From NCBI GenBank assembly GCA_016296065.1, contig JAEDKA010000011.1, positions 13,006 to 77,005 of the forward strand: DNA of 64,000 nt, in the 5' to 3' direction. Shown here piece after piece: positions 34,974-43,931 of the stretch; the first letter of the stretch is position 1, and every line of letters begins with the position of its first letter. Source of the stretch: Kiritimatiellia bacterium (lineage in GTDB: Bacteria > Verrucomicrobiota > Kiritimatiellia > RFP12 > UBA1067). Made by a program: the position numbers and the translations under genes. Under the pieces are notes generated by a model, which was given only the letters and a program-made list of their open reading frames with translations, was not told the origin of the DNA and ran no database searches.

Positions 34974-35120
34974 TCATCTGAATATTATGCAAAGTCCTGA
35001 CATGTCCGCCCTTGTCGCAAGTTTTACGAGCCTTGTATATTCGGACTCCTCAAGCGACGTCCACCCAGCCGCATACGCTGTCGCATTGCTTAAAGGGCGG
35101 GGACGTGCGTTTACTTTTGG
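34974..35120 (-). pseudogene. 3' fragment of a secreted protein with G-L-C-I-I-F-R tail
   Basis: A minus-strand frame without a start codon reads L-S-N-A-T-A-Y-A-A-G-W-T-S-L, then Y-T-R-L-V-K-L-A-T-R-A-D-M and ends S-G-L-C-I-I-F-R before TGA at 34976-34974. The last residues match the C-termini of the intact beta-helix proteins at 37137 (K-G-L-T-I-I-F-R) and 55810 (P-G-L-I-L-V-F-R). The upstream limit is uncertain. Confidence 0.5.
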
Positions 35121-35168
35121 ACGGGACGGTACGATTCTAAACAGGTGAGCGTTTCGCGGGATAAGGCG

Positions 35169-37091
35169 TCATCGGCTCACCGTGGGGACGCGGTAGACGA
35201 CCAACGACAACGGCGGCAGGACGTCCTGCCCGTCCAACACCATGCTGGATGTCGTTTCCTTAACCAGCTCGGGCTCACCAGGGAGGTTGTGCGCCTCCCG
35301 GTTGGGTCCCGTGAAAACGGTCTTGACCGCATTGCCCGAAACGCCTTTGATCATGACTGGCTGCTTTTCTTCCGAGCAATTCACCAGCTTGACAATGACG
35401 TCGCCATTGGCTGCGCGGACAGCGCTTCCCTGCACCTTCTCGATATTGTTCTTGTCAAATCCCCCGCCTTTTTTCTTTGGAGATTTTGTCCTGAACGTCG
35501 ACGTTGCGACTTCAAGCTTTAGAACTTGAACACCGCGATTCGCGCTGAACAGCCGCTGCACATTCCAACTAGGATTGACAAAACATCCATCGGTCGTCGG
35601 ATAAATGAGATTGGGCGTCCAGACAGTATGTTGCGCGTTTGCAAAAAGCGGTGCGTACGCGGCAAGCTTAACTTGGTTTTGGTTGCGCTCAAAGCCCAGC
35701 ATCACAGCCGCTTCCCCTATGGCCGCGCGAAGATTGCCATAGCGTCCGGCACCTGTTGTCACAGCATATTCCCCCACAAAGATTCCAAAATCGCCCTTTT
35801 TCTCGTCATAGTCATGTGCATGACGCGACATGAATATGTCCGCTGAATTGTAAAAGTGGTCGTCGCGCAAATCCCTTGGTCCGTCAGAGATGTCTTCGGT
35901 CGAAGCCCATCTGTTGAATACAAGCTTTATCTCCGGATACTTTGTCCGGACGGCTTTCGCAATCAACGGATATCGCGCTTCATAATCCGGCCCGCCGTTT
36001 TCATTGCCAATTTCAAGGTATTCCAGGTTAAAGGGCTCAGGGTGCCCGGCGGCCGCACGAACCGCACCCCATTTAGAATCGGTCGGACCGTTCGCGTATT
36101 CGATGCAGTCAAGCGCATCCTGCACAAATTCATCCATCTTCTCAAGAGGGACGTTGTCACTATGCGACATGCCGCAATTGATGCAGTAAAGAGGTTTCGC
36201 CCCAATGACCTCGCACAGCAAAAGATATTCGTGGAATCCGACGCCGTTCGTCGCCCAGTATTTCCAGCGATTCCATTGCGTGCGGCGGTTCCACTTGTCG
36301 CCAATCGTCTTCTTCCACCGATAGGCAAGGCGCATCTCGTCGCCCTCGACCCAGCAACCGCCCGGGAAACGCATGAACGATGGATGCAGCGCCGAGAGGC
36401 GCTCGATCAAATCGCGGCGGAACAGTCCGCAAACGGCATTCGCAGGGAAAAGAGACACATGATCCATCTGAACTTCATGGATCGTGTTGTCCCGGGTGTC
36501 GGAGGGATAGAATCTGAATGCAAGACAACAGCGCGGATCCGTATCCTGCGCGACAAATGACACATTGAACGTTTTCCATTCGGACGTGATACCGTCAATT
36601 CTGGCTTTAGCGACAACAGGCTTGCCGTAAGCCTCTAATGACACGTCGGCAAAGGCGAAATCACCCCGTAACGCAACCGACAAGTTATAGGACTCGCCTT
36701 CCTTGACGCCCATGCCGAAGTAGCCCTCGTTCACAAGACCAGAGCCGGCGCGACCGCGCACCGTAACGCAGTGAAGGTCATTCAAATGCGCACCCTGTTT
36801 TTCCGAAAGGAGATATTCGGCGTTGCCTATCGTATTCCAATACTCGAGCGTCAATTGCCGTATTGCGCCATTGCCATCCTCGAAGGATCGATTGCGCACC
36901 ATTTCGGCATAGATGCCTCCATCAATGGACAAGTTGACGTCTTCAAGAAACAATCCCCACAGATCGTCAGACGCCTCACAGACCACATCGTCAGTATGGA
37001 CGGTAACAACATTCTCTTCTGCTGCTACCGCGCAAACCCGCACCGATGCGACCAATGCACCGGCCACCAATGCAAACATCTTGCTGTCCAT
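35169..37091 (-). CDS. Secreted GH51-type alpha-L-arabinofuranosidase
   Basis: 640 residues from the ATG at 37091, which starts a signal peptide (about 1-24). Domain order: short beta strand, TIM-barrel opening L-W-G-L-F-L-E-D-V-N, an inserted CBM4-like jelly roll (about 80-215), barrel with acid Glu in E-I-G-N-E-N-G-G (about 362) and nucleophile in F-V-G-E-Y-A-V (about 438), and a C-terminal beta domain. R-F-P-G-G-C-W-V-E-G is the family's arginine motif. It removes alpha-L-arabinofuranosyl groups. It is the last gene of the kinase-aldolase-transporter-isomerase operon, 45 bp after the LamG gene. Confidence 0.88.
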   Translation of the reverse strand: MDSKMFALVAGALVASVRVCAVAAEENVVTVHTDDVVCEASDDLWGLFLEDVNLSIDGGIYAEMVRNRSFEDGNGAIRQLTLEYWNTIGNAEYLLSEKQGAHLNDLHCVTVRGRAGSGLVNEGYFGMGVKEGESYNLSVALRGDFAFADVSLEAYGKPVVAKARIDGITSEWKTFNVSFVAQDTDPRCCLAFRFYPSDTRDNTIHEVQMDHVSLFPANAVCGLFRRDLIERLSALHPSFMRFPGGCWVEGDEMRLAYRWKKTIGDKWNRRTQWNRWKYWATNGVGFHEYLLLCEVIGAKPLYCINCGMSHSDNVPLEKMDEFVQDALDCIEYANGPTDSKWGAVRAAAGHPEPFNLEYLEIGNENGGPDYEARYPLIAKAVRTKYPEIKLVFNRWASTEDISDGPRDLRDDHFYNSADIFMSRHAHDYDEKKGDFGIFVGEYAVTTGAGRYGNLRAAIGEAAVMLGFERNQNQVKLAAYAPLFANAQHTVWTPNLIYPTTDGCFVNPSWNVQRLFSANRGVQVLKLEVATSTFRTKSPKKKGGGFDKNNIEKVQGSAVRAANGDVIVKLVNCSEEKQPVMIKGVSGNAVKTVFTGPNREAHNLPGEPELVKETTSSMVLDGQDVLPPLSLVVYRVPTVSR

Positions 37092-37136
37092 GCAATTTTC
37101 CTTTTTTGAAGTTCTGATTTTCCGCACCACTGTGCA

Positions 37137-39107
37137 CTATCTAAAGATGATGGTAAGTCCTTTGGGCTTGATGGTTATGCTGTTCACACTTGTGGACAGA
37201 CTCCAGCTTTCAGGAATGTCTATTGAGGCGAACGTGCCGGTAAATCCTCCCGTGCTTGTCACGATTGTATAGCGATGGTCTTTCGACAGCGCGGACGGGT
37301 TGGCTATCGTGATACTCAGTTTGCTCAAGTCAAGGGTGCTTGTGGAGGAAATGCAACCTGTCTGTCCATGCTCATTCACCTCAATAGCAACACCGCCTTT
37401 CGGGTATGCGCTGGAGGCGAGTGACAGAACGGCGTTAGTCGCAATTGCGACATCACAATCTTCCGCGAGCGTGGCATTATCAGCAAGTGCCAGTGTACCC
37501 GTTTCCACGCGGATTGGAGCCGTGAAGGTGTTCTCACCCGTCAGCGTAAGAGTGCCTGCACCTGTCTTGGCGAAGCATCCGTCGATTACATCCGGCCCGG
37601 CAACGTCGTTCAATGTGAGTTCATGCTCCGTCAACGGGCGATTCCAGATTCTCACTTCGTTGTAAGAACAGGCCGAGTCGCTGTCATTGGAGTTCAAGCT
37701 CCGCCCAAGCCAGAAATGATCCTGATTTTGGTTCGCGGGGCTCCATCCAGACGGCAGCTGGTATGTGATCAGTTTCTCCAATTGCCCTGTCCCCGATTCC
37801 AGGCGATAAACTGTCGCCACCCAAATGCTGGCGCCAACAGATGCGACAACGACGGCGATATGATATTCGCTTCCCTTCTCAAATGCGGTGCCGCCGTTCA
37901 CAATATTTTGGGTCGCGCCGTAGGTAATACCGAGGCAGGGGCAAAAACTTGCCCCGGAATTCCGTGTCCATGCAAAAAAGAAGTAGTCGGCTCCATCTGC
38001 CACAGCTCCTCCCGTAGATCCGATTTCAAAGCAGCGGCTCCATGCTTTTACCTCATCAAGCGTACCCCAGAGTTCCACCGTAAATCCGGTATCGTCCGTG
38101 GGCAATACATTGTTGCCGAGATCAACAGCACCGGCTTTCCCTGTTCCACCAGGCAATTTCACATATCCTTCTATTGGCACAAGGGATGCTCCGCCATCTA
38201 AGACCGCAGTCATTTCGCCTATACTTATACTGTCAATCGCGTTACCATTGAAACTCCAGCGGTGCGCAAGGCTTGACACAGCCGAAACATCCGATGCCGT
38301 CAACGGCTGGTTCATTGTAACGTCATTGCCGCATGTGTCGACAACGCCGCCGCGGTCGGTCACGCCGAATTCCGAAAGCACTCCGCTCTTCACAAATGCT
38401 GATGTACCAGCCGTTGTGCGCAACGTTCCACCATCCAGACATATTGTACGAGTGCCGGTAGAACCGCATGTCACACATTTCGCTGAAAGTGTCCCGCCAC
38501 TAGCCAGGATAACCTCATTCGTCAAGGTTGAAGATGCTTTCCCGCTAAACCAAAGCCCTCGATTACCATTCACAGTCACGTTCGCCTGCCCGCCGACCAG
38601 CAAACTCCCTCGACCGTTGTAACCGATGCATATACCAGCATTGTCAATGGCGCTTTGTTGGACAAACGAACCGCCTAGAAAACAAACACGTCCAAAACTA
38701 TTTGCGTTTTGACCGAGAGTCAGATAGTCCGGTGCGCTTGCCGCGCCGTTAGACTGAAACCAAGTCCCGACTCCATCTTGTCCAACAAGCATGTTTCCTT
38801 GCGACGTATAAGCGCCTCCTTCCATCTTCAACTCGCCTCCGCCACTGACCCAAAGCCCCCGCGAAACCGCAGAATCTCCATTTGTAATCGTGACCGTGCA
38901 GTTGGCGTTCACAACTGCAACGCCTTCAGACGCATCGCCCGCAGGAACCGCACCGTTAGCCCATCCAGCTGGATCGCTCCAGTATCCGTCGCTAGAGCCC
39001 CATAAAATATTGTCAGCAGCAGATGACGAACTGACAGCGAGGCAACATACCAACCCAAGAAGCAAGTGATGTCTCTTAGCAAAACAGTTGCAATTCCAAT
39101 GGTTCAT
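37137..39107 (-). CDS. Secreted beta-helical (PATR-type) protein with LamG domain
   Basis: 656 residues; signal peptide (about 1-30). It opens with W-x-x-x-x-G-Y-W-S-D-P-A-G-W-A-N-G, a motif typical of beta-helical surface proteins in this group, followed by Gly-rich beta-helix turns, a LamG/concanavalin-like domain (about 275-475: H-R-W-S-F-N-G-N-A, V-E-L-W-G, N-E-V-R-I-W-N-R-P-L) and an autotransporter-associated repeat (G-A-G-T-L-T-L-T-G-E-N-T-F). The last residues are K-G-L-T-I-I-F-R. It probably binds glycan at the cell surface and supports the GH51 encoded next to it. GAAAGGAG lies before the ATG; only 13 bp separate it from the isomerase gene. Confidence 0.8.
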   Translation of the reverse strand: MNHWNCNCFAKRHHLLLGLVCCLAVSSSSAADNILWGSSDGYWSDPAGWANGAVPAGDASEGVAVVNANCTVTITNGDSAVSRGLWVSGGGELKMEGGAYTSQGNMLVGQDGVGTWFQSNGAASAPDYLTLGQNANSFGRVCFLGGSFVQQSAIDNAGICIGYNGRGSLLVGGQANVTVNGNRGLWFSGKASSTLTNEVILASGGTLSAKCVTCGSTGTRTICLDGGTLRTTAGTSAFVKSGVLSEFGVTDRGGVVDTCGNDVTMNQPLTASDVSAVSSLAHRWSFNGNAIDSISIGEMTAVLDGGASLVPIEGYVKLPGGTGKAGAVDLGNNVLPTDDTGFTVELWGTLDEVKAWSRCFEIGSTGGAVADGADYFFFAWTRNSGASFCPCLGITYGATQNIVNGGTAFEKGSEYHIAVVVASVGASIWVATVYRLESGTGQLEKLITYQLPSGWSPANQNQDHFWLGRSLNSNDSDSACSYNEVRIWNRPLTEHELTLNDVAGPDVIDGCFAKTGAGTLTLTGENTFTAPIRVETGTLALADNATLAEDCDVAIATNAVLSLASSAYPKGGVAIEVNEHGQTGCISSTSTLDLSKLSITIANPSALSKDHRYTIVTSTGGFTGTFASIDIPESWSLSTSVNSITIKPKGLTIIFR

Positions 39108-39120
39108 GTTCGTTCTCCTT

Positions 39121-40512
39121 TCAGATTTTTTCGATAGAATATTCCAAATAATTCACAAGCGCCTCAACGACGGCGTCCTGCCAGTCGCCTTGGACGAACG
39201 CGACGTGGTGGCGATAGCCGTTGCGGGCCATGTAGTTGAGCATGGCGTTCGCGTCGCCGCTTTCTGGGCGGAAGACGAAGCCCGTGCCGAAGAAGTCCTT
39301 CTCCAGCTTGTCGGTCGTGACCTTGCCCGTCGTGACGAAGCCCTGCGGAAGGCCGTCCTCGGTCTTCATGCTGGCGACGGTGAGCGGCATGGGCGTCACC
39401 TCGCCGCCGAAGATTCCGACTCCCGTCCCCGGACCGAACGCCTTCTTGAACATCAGGTGTTCGCCGACCTTGCCCTTGCCCTTCAGCATCTCTGCGGGAA
39501 GCGCCGAGCAGTGGAAGAAGATCGCCTTTTCCTTCGACTTGCCGAAGTTGTTGTTCACGTCGAACAGCCCGACGGGGCCGTCCGCCGCAAGCGCCAGCGC
39601 CTTCATGACGACGGCGTTGTTGACGTCCATCTCGCACGCGGCGGGAATTCCACTCGAATTCAGCATCGCCATCACGACGCATGGCGCGATCCCCCAGCGG
39701 TGCTGGAACTCGTCCCAGCAGCGGATCGCGAACGCGTCGATGGAGAGGTCGTTCCTGACCTTCTCCAGCGCAATGGCGAGACGGGCGAGGGCTTCCGCCT
39801 TTTCGGCGGGCCACTTTCCGAAGTCCGCGTAGCGCATGAGCTCCGAGACCTTTGCGGCGACTGACTTGGGATCGGCCTTTTCCATAGCCGCGAAAAGACT
39901 GGAAAGATCGACCGTCTCGATTCCAACGCCTTTCCGCTGATAGGCGATTTCGTCGAAGCGGACAGTCTTGAACGCTGTCGTCCTTGCGCCGACGGCGGCG
40001 ACGTTCATCTTGCGCATCCCCTTCACGACGCGGCACGTCGCCGCGAAGAGACGCAGGTCCTCCGCGAACTCCGCGCTCTTCGGATCGACCGCAAAGCTCT
40101 TCGTGAGCGTAAACTTGATTCCCGCCTGCCGAAGAACGTTGCACATCGCGATCTTGCCGCAGACGGCGTCGCGGCGGTGCGAGAAGTCCATCTTACCGAT
40201 TTCGTCGGGGTATGCCTGCACGAGAATCGGAACGCCCGCGTCGCGGAGCGCGTAAAGCGCCCCGTTCTCGTCGCCGAAGTTGGCGAGCGCCACTATGACG
40301 CCGTCCACCTCGTCTGCGTGGGTGCGCAGGAACTTGGCGAACGCGCGCCCCTCGGCCGGCGTCTCAACGGCGTCGTAGCGCGTGCCGGTCCCCTCCATGA
40401 CCAGGGCCTCGTGCCCGTTCTTCTTCAGGACGGACTTGAAGTCCTTGATTGCCGAGGCGATCAACTCGCCCGGGAAGAATCCTCTGTTGCCGAACATTAT
40501 CGCAAATTTCAT
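39121..40512 (-). CDS. L-fucose/L-arabinose isomerase family protein
   Basis: 463 residues, cytoplasmic. The two N-terminal Rossmann-like halves and C-terminal barrel resemble the fucose isomerase-like superfamily: D-G-V-I-V-A-L-A-N-F-G-D-E, I-R-C-W-D-E-F-Q, C-E-M-D-V-N-N-A-V and F-H-C-S. The exact sugar is not determined; L-fucose, L-galactose-derived or L-arabinose-type sugars fit the GH95 and GH51 enzymes around it. ATG overlaps the stop of the sugar porter gene (ATGA). With the PfkB kinase and class II aldolase upstream it completes an aldose to ketose to ketose-phosphate to triose route. Confidence 0.75.
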   Translation of the reverse strand: MKFAIMFGNRGFFPGELIASAIKDFKSVLKKNGHEALVMEGTGTRYDAVETPAEGRAFAKFLRTHADEVDGVIVALANFGDENGALYALRDAGVPILVQAYPDEIGKMDFSHRRDAVCGKIAMCNVLRQAGIKFTLTKSFAVDPKSAEFAEDLRLFAATCRVVKGMRKMNVAAVGARTTAFKTVRFDEIAYQRKGVGIETVDLSSLFAAMEKADPKSVAAKVSELMRYADFGKWPAEKAEALARLAIALEKVRNDLSIDAFAIRCWDEFQHRWGIAPCVVMAMLNSSGIPAACEMDVNNAVVMKALALAADGPVGLFDVNNNFGKSKEKAIFFHCSALPAEMLKGKGKVGEHLMFKKAFGPGTGVGIFGGEVTPMPLTVASMKTEDGLPQGFVTTGKVTTDKLEKDFFGTGFVFRPESGDANAMLNYMARNGYRHHVAFVQGDWQDAVVEALVNYLEYSIEKI

Positions 40513-41783
40513 GATGCGATTTCCTCCAATGTTTTACCTTTTGTTTCCGGACAAATGAAGATCGCCCAGAGAAGATGCACGACAAGGCAAGTCCCGAAGA
40601 ACGAGAATATCGCGGCAGGAGCCCACGACTCCGCCATCGCCGGGAACACGAAAGTAAGCGTCGCGCAGAAGGACCAATGTATGAAGCTCCCCCAGCTCTG
40701 CCCCTGGGCGCGGAAGCGCTGCGGGAATATCTCGGAAATGAACACCCAGATGACGACACCCTGGCCCATTGCAAAGAATATGATGAACGGGAAAATGCAG
40801 ATTGCCGCGAGAAGTCCGAAGTCGAATACAAACGACGCCGAGGTCGCAAAGTGGGCGAGGATGCAGCCGATGGAGCCGATAATCAGCAAGGTGCGCCGTC
40901 CGAGGCGGTCGATGAGGAAGAGCCCCGCGAACGTGCCGAGCCCGAGGACGACGCTCATCGCCGCCGCCGTGGCGAGGGCGACCTGCGGCGTGAAGCCGGC
41001 CACCTCGAAGACGCGCTTGGCGAAATACATCATCGCATTGATGCCGGAAAGCTGATTGAACATCGCGACGCAGAATGCGAGAAGAATCGGACGGAGGTTG
41101 GCGCGGGAGAAGAAAGACTGGTAGGGCGCGATGTCCCCATAGCGCCGAGCGGCGGCGTGAGGACAATCCGCCCTACCAGATGCCCCCCGCATTGCCAGCC
41201 AGCGCGGCGACTCGCTGATAAATAGCGTGACGATCGTAAAGGAAAAAGCCGGAATGGCCTCTGCGCCGAGCATCCAGCGCCATGTGACGTCGCCAAGGCC
41301 TGCGGAACCTATCCCCCAGTTGACGAACTGCGAGACGACCATGCCAAGGACGATGTTGAACTGGAAAAGCCCCCCGAGCTGTCCGCGCCGCTCGGGCGGG
41401 GCGATTTCGGCAATGTAGACCGGAGCTGCGATGGACGACGCGCCGACGCCGAGTCCCCCAATGAAACGCGCAACCATCAGGTCCCAAGGTCCCGCCGCCA
41501 ACGCGCTCCACACCGCCGAGACGAAGTAGAGCACGCCAACCCAGAATAGCGTCGGCTTGCGGCCGATCCAGTCGCAGACCTTGCCGCCGCACACCGCGCC
41601 GATGACGGTCCCCCACAAGGCGGAGCTCATCACGAGGCCATGGATGAACGAAGAAAGCGTCCAAACGGACTGTATCTGCTGCTCACCTCCGTTTATGACA
41701 GCCGTGTCGTAGCCAAAGAGGAAGCCACCCATGGCGGCGGCCATGGCGAGAAAGAGAAGCCTTCCCCTATTCACCTTGTTCAT
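40509..41783 (-). CDS. MFS sugar porter with shortened central loop
   Basis: 424 residues from the ATG at 41783, which overlaps the aldolase stop (ATGA). Sugar-porter signatures: G-G-F-L-F-G-Y-D-T-A-V-I-N-G, D-W-I-G-R-K, P-V-Y-I-A-E-I-A-P-P-E-R-R-G, E-S-P-R-W-L, N-Q-L-S-G-I-N-A-M-M-Y-F, D-R-L-G-R-R and the C-terminal P-E-T-K-G-K-T-L-E-E-I. About 12 membrane helices. The cytoplasmic loop between helices 6 and 7 is much shorter than usual and is largely encoded by a 62-bp palindromic element. Whether transport survives this is open; the rest is intact. Likely proton-driven uptake of the monosaccharide used by the operon. Confidence 0.85.
   Translation of the reverse strand: MNKVNRGRLLFLAMAAAMGGFLFGYDTAVINGGEQQIQSVWTLSSFIHGLVMSSALWGTVIGAVCGGKVCDWIGRKPTLFWVGVLYFVSAVWSALAAGPWDLMVARFIGGLGVGASSIAAPVYIAEIAPPERRGQLGGLFQFNIVLGMVVSQFVNWGIGSAGLGDVTWRWMLGAEAIPAFSFTIVTLFISESPRWLAMRGASGRADCPHAAARRYGDIAPYQSFFSRANLRPILLAFCVAMFNQLSGINAMMYFAKRVFEVAGFTPQVALATAAAMSVVLGLGTFAGLFLIDRLGRRTLLIIGSIGCILAHFATSASFVFDFGLLAAICIFPFIIFFAMGQGVVIWVFISEIFPQRFRAQGQSWGSFIHWSFCATLTFVFPAMAESWAPAAIFSFFGTCLVVHLLWAIFICPETKGKTLEEIAS
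41118..41179. repeat. 62-bp palindromic element in the sugar porter gene
   Basis: CTGGTAGGGCG (41118-41128) and its perfect complement CGCCCTACCAG (41169-41179) frame a GC-rich centre (GCGCCGAGCGGCGGCG). It encodes the stretch around G-R-A-D-C-P-H-A-A-A-R-R-Y-G-D in the loop between helices 6 and 7, and the frame remains open. Confidence 0.7.
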
Positions 41784-42634
41784 GCCGCCTCCGGCTTGAA
41801 GAGTTTCATGACGCGCTTCACGTCTTCGCAGACGGCATTCGTCGCGCAAACCGCGAGATCGTGGAACATGACCTTTCCTTCGCACCCCGTCACGTACTTG
41901 CGGACAGCTTCGCCTGAAGCTATGGCGCCGTACGTGTAGTAGTTGATCTTGCGAATGCCCTTTGCGATGGCCTCATGGTAGTCGTCGTCGGAAAGCCCTG
42001 AGCCTCCATGCATCACGAGCGGCAGATCGCCCGTCGCCTTGCGCACCTCGTCGATGACCGAGAAGGAAAGCTTCGGCGTTGTCTTGTAGACGCCGTGCAC
42101 GGTGCCGAAAGAGATGGCGAGGGCGTCGACGCCCGTTTCCGCGACGAACCGCGCGGCCTCCTCGGGCCTGGTATAGAAATCCTCAGGCGTGTATTCCTTC
42201 AGCTCGCCCTTAAGGTTGTGCGGCATCGCGCCAAGCTCAGCCTCGACGGTCGCGCCGAACTCATGGGCAACCTTGCAGACGAATGCCGTCTTTTCGATGT
42301 TCTCCTCGTAGGAAAGCGCGGAACCGTCGAACATGACGGACGAGAATCCGAGTTTCAGCGCCTTGAGGCACAGCTCTACCGAGTCCCCGTGGTCAAGATG
42401 CGCCGCTACGGGAGTCTTGGCAGCTTTCGCAAGCTGCACCATGATGGGCGCGGCGACGTCGAACGGACAATACTCCTCGTGCGCAGGGGCGTGTTCAAGA
42501 ATGAACGGAATGCCGAGCTCTTCAGACGCGCGGATTGCGCCAAGTCCCGACTCGAGAGAAGCGAAATTGAACCCGCCCACGGCATAGCCGCCTTTCGCGG
42601 CGTCCGCAAGCATGCCTTTCATGTTGACCAGCAT
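41780..42634 (-). CDS. Class II fructose/tagatose-bisphosphate-type aldolase
   Basis: 284 residues. Zinc ligands and active site follow the FBA class II pattern: A-A-H-L-D-H-G-D (about 80), V-E-A-E-L-G, F-G-T-V-H-G-V-Y (about 181), V-M-H-G-G-S-G-L (about 208) and the phosphate-binding region K-I-N-Y-Y-T. It cleaves a ketose (bis)phosphate into triose phosphates or lactaldehyde. The gene begins inside the end of the kinase gene (16-bp overlap) with CAGGAGG as ribosome binding site, and its stop overlaps the porter start. Confidence 0.9.
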   Translation of the reverse strand: MLVNMKGMLADAAKGGYAVGGFNFASLESGLGAIRASEELGIPFILEHAPAHEEYCPFDVAAPIMVQLAKAAKTPVAAHLDHGDSVELCLKALKLGFSSVMFDGSALSYEENIEKTAFVCKVAHEFGATVEAELGAMPHNLKGELKEYTPEDFYTRPEEAARFVAETGVDALAISFGTVHGVYKTTPKLSFSVIDEVRKATGDLPLVMHGGSGLSDDDYHEAIAKGIRKINYYTYGAIASGEAVRKYVTGCEGKVMFHDLAVCATNAVCEDVKRVMKLFKPEAA

Positions 42635-43728
42635 ACAGACCTCCTGTTAAAGCGTTTTTCAAGATCCAGCGTCTCGGACAGCGAACGCGCGCCACTTGTC
42701 GAGTCGGCGACGGACAGATTGCAGGCCGCCGCGCACGACGCAAGGCGCATCCCCTCCTCCGGCGACATCCCGGCAAGAAACGAATAGAGCATTCCCGCGC
42801 AGAATGCATCTCCCGCGCCAGTCGATCCGACGATCCACCCTTTTGGCAAGTCGAGCGATCCGACGGAGACGAAGCGCCCCGCGCCGTCCATCGCCGCCGA
42901 TCCTTCCGGACGGTGCACCACGGCGCATTCCCGCACACCAAGCGACATCAACCCCTCGCACAGGCCGCGCATGTCATCCCCGTCTCGGCCGGTCGCGCGC
43001 GACGCCTCGATTTCGTTGACGACGCAGTAGTCACAGTATCGAAGCGCGGGGCGGACGATTCTCACAAAGCGGTCGGACTGTTCGGAGACGATGTCTATGG
43101 ACGTCTTGACTCCCGCCGCCTGCACCTTCGCCAGAAGCCGCGCCGCCTTCGTGCCGTAGTCGCCGTCAGCGGCGTCCAGTCCGTCCAGGAGCAGAAGATA
43201 TCCAAGGTGGAATATGGCGCAGTCAAGGGAACGCGGGTCGACGTCTTCCGGAGACAGGAGCGAGTCGGCTCCATGCATGTTGAAGAACGTCCGCTCCCCC
43301 GTTGTCGTCAAGGTCATGCAGTCCGTGAACGTCGTCGGCGCAGCATCCGTTCTTGAAACAAGCGAAACGTCCAATCCATGTCGAGACATCTCGTTCACGA
43401 CAAAATTGCCTGCGTCGTCAGAGCCAATCTTTCCGAGCGCCGCGACCTCCAGTGCAGAATCAAGCGTCTTCAGCGCAATTCCGGTGTTGCACACACTGCC
43501 GCCCACCGAACGCCTCATCGACAAGATGGGCGCGAGCATTCCTTTCTCTGGCAGAAATGGAATCATTTTCACGTTGTCCGCGATGATATTCCCCGCCAGC
43601 ACAACCTTTCCGTTAGGGATGGAATACGGCATGAAACAATGGCCAAGCGCCAGCGACTCGTTCGAGTCGACCTGCGCAACTCTGCGCCGAGAGGCCAGTT
43701 CCTTCGCTATTTGCTGTTCATGCATCAT
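42619..43728 (-). CDS. PfkB-family sugar kinase, first gene of the operon
   Basis: 369 residues from the double ATG at 43728, 10 nt after AAAGGA. PfkB motifs: G-G-S-V-C-N-T-G (substrate side), A-A-L-G-K-I-G-S-D-D-A-G and G-S-T-G-A-G-D-A-F-C-A-G (about 300-311, with the catalytic Asp). It resembles adenosine/ribokinase-like members with a long N-terminus; the substrate is probably the ketose made by the isomerase. Its promoter carries a TTGCA/TTACA direct repeat suited to the XylR-type regulator. Confidence 0.85.
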   Translation of the reverse strand: MMHEQQIAKELASRRRVAQVDSNESLALGHCFMPYSIPNGKVVLAGNIIADNVKMIPFLPEKGMLAPILSMRRSVGGSVCNTGIALKTLDSALEVAALGKIGSDDAGNFVVNEMSRHGLDVSLVSRTDAAPTTFTDCMTLTTTGERTFFNMHGADSLLSPEDVDPRSLDCAIFHLGYLLLLDGLDAADGDYGTKAARLLAKVQAAGVKTSIDIVSEQSDRFVRIVRPALRYCDYCVVNEIEASRATGRDGDDMRGLCEGLMSLGVRECAVVHRPEGSAAMDGAGRFVSVGSLDLPKGWIVGSTGAGDAFCAGMLYSFLAGMSPEEGMRLASCAAACNLSVADSTSGARSLSETLDLEKRFNRRSVCWST

Positions 43729-43760
43729 TCCGGTTGATTCCTTTACAAGTTTTCGAGAGT

Positions 43761-43815
43761 ATTTTAACACAACCACCGTAATCTGAAAATTGCAAATTTT
43801 AAATGTAGATTTACA
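43761..43815 (-). promoter_or_regulatory. Promoter of the kinase-aldolase operon with AraC-type direct repeat
   Basis: TTGCA at 43790-43794 and TTACA at 43811-43815 (starts 21 bp apart on the plus strand) followed, 23 nt from the first half-site, by the minus-strand -10 box TAAAAT (43766-43761). Same geometry as at 43932 and 49786. Confidence 0.6.
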
Positions 43816-43819
43816 CGAT

Positions 43820-43894
43820 TCAGCCGGTGTGCGCCATGCCAATCGAGATCGCCGAGACGACAGAGACAACCGCAAAACGAGCAGCATCCTTCAT
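43820..43894 (-). CDS. Possible 24-residue hydrophobic peptide
   Basis: ATG at 43894, TGA at 43822-43820. The peptide starts M-K-D-A-A-R-F-A-V-V-S-V-V and ends G-M-A-H-T-G: a basic start and a hydrophobic core like a signal or single-pass segment. AAAGGAAT lies 11 nt before the ATG, and the promoter has the same -10 and TTGCA repeat layout as the two metabolic operons. It may be a true small membrane peptide, or what is left of a secreted protein gene. Confidence 0.4.
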   Translation of the reverse strand: MKDAARFAVVSVVSAISIGMAHTG

Positions 43895-43931
43895 AGCTTG
43901 TCTATTCCTTTCTTGGCTTTTAGCTACAAGT

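Noticed and set aside
35146..35178. GGTGAGC/GCTCACC inverted repeat at the end of the GH51 gene as terminator
   Set aside because: The loop is long (about 20 nt), no T-run follows, and part of it is coding; not strong enough to list.
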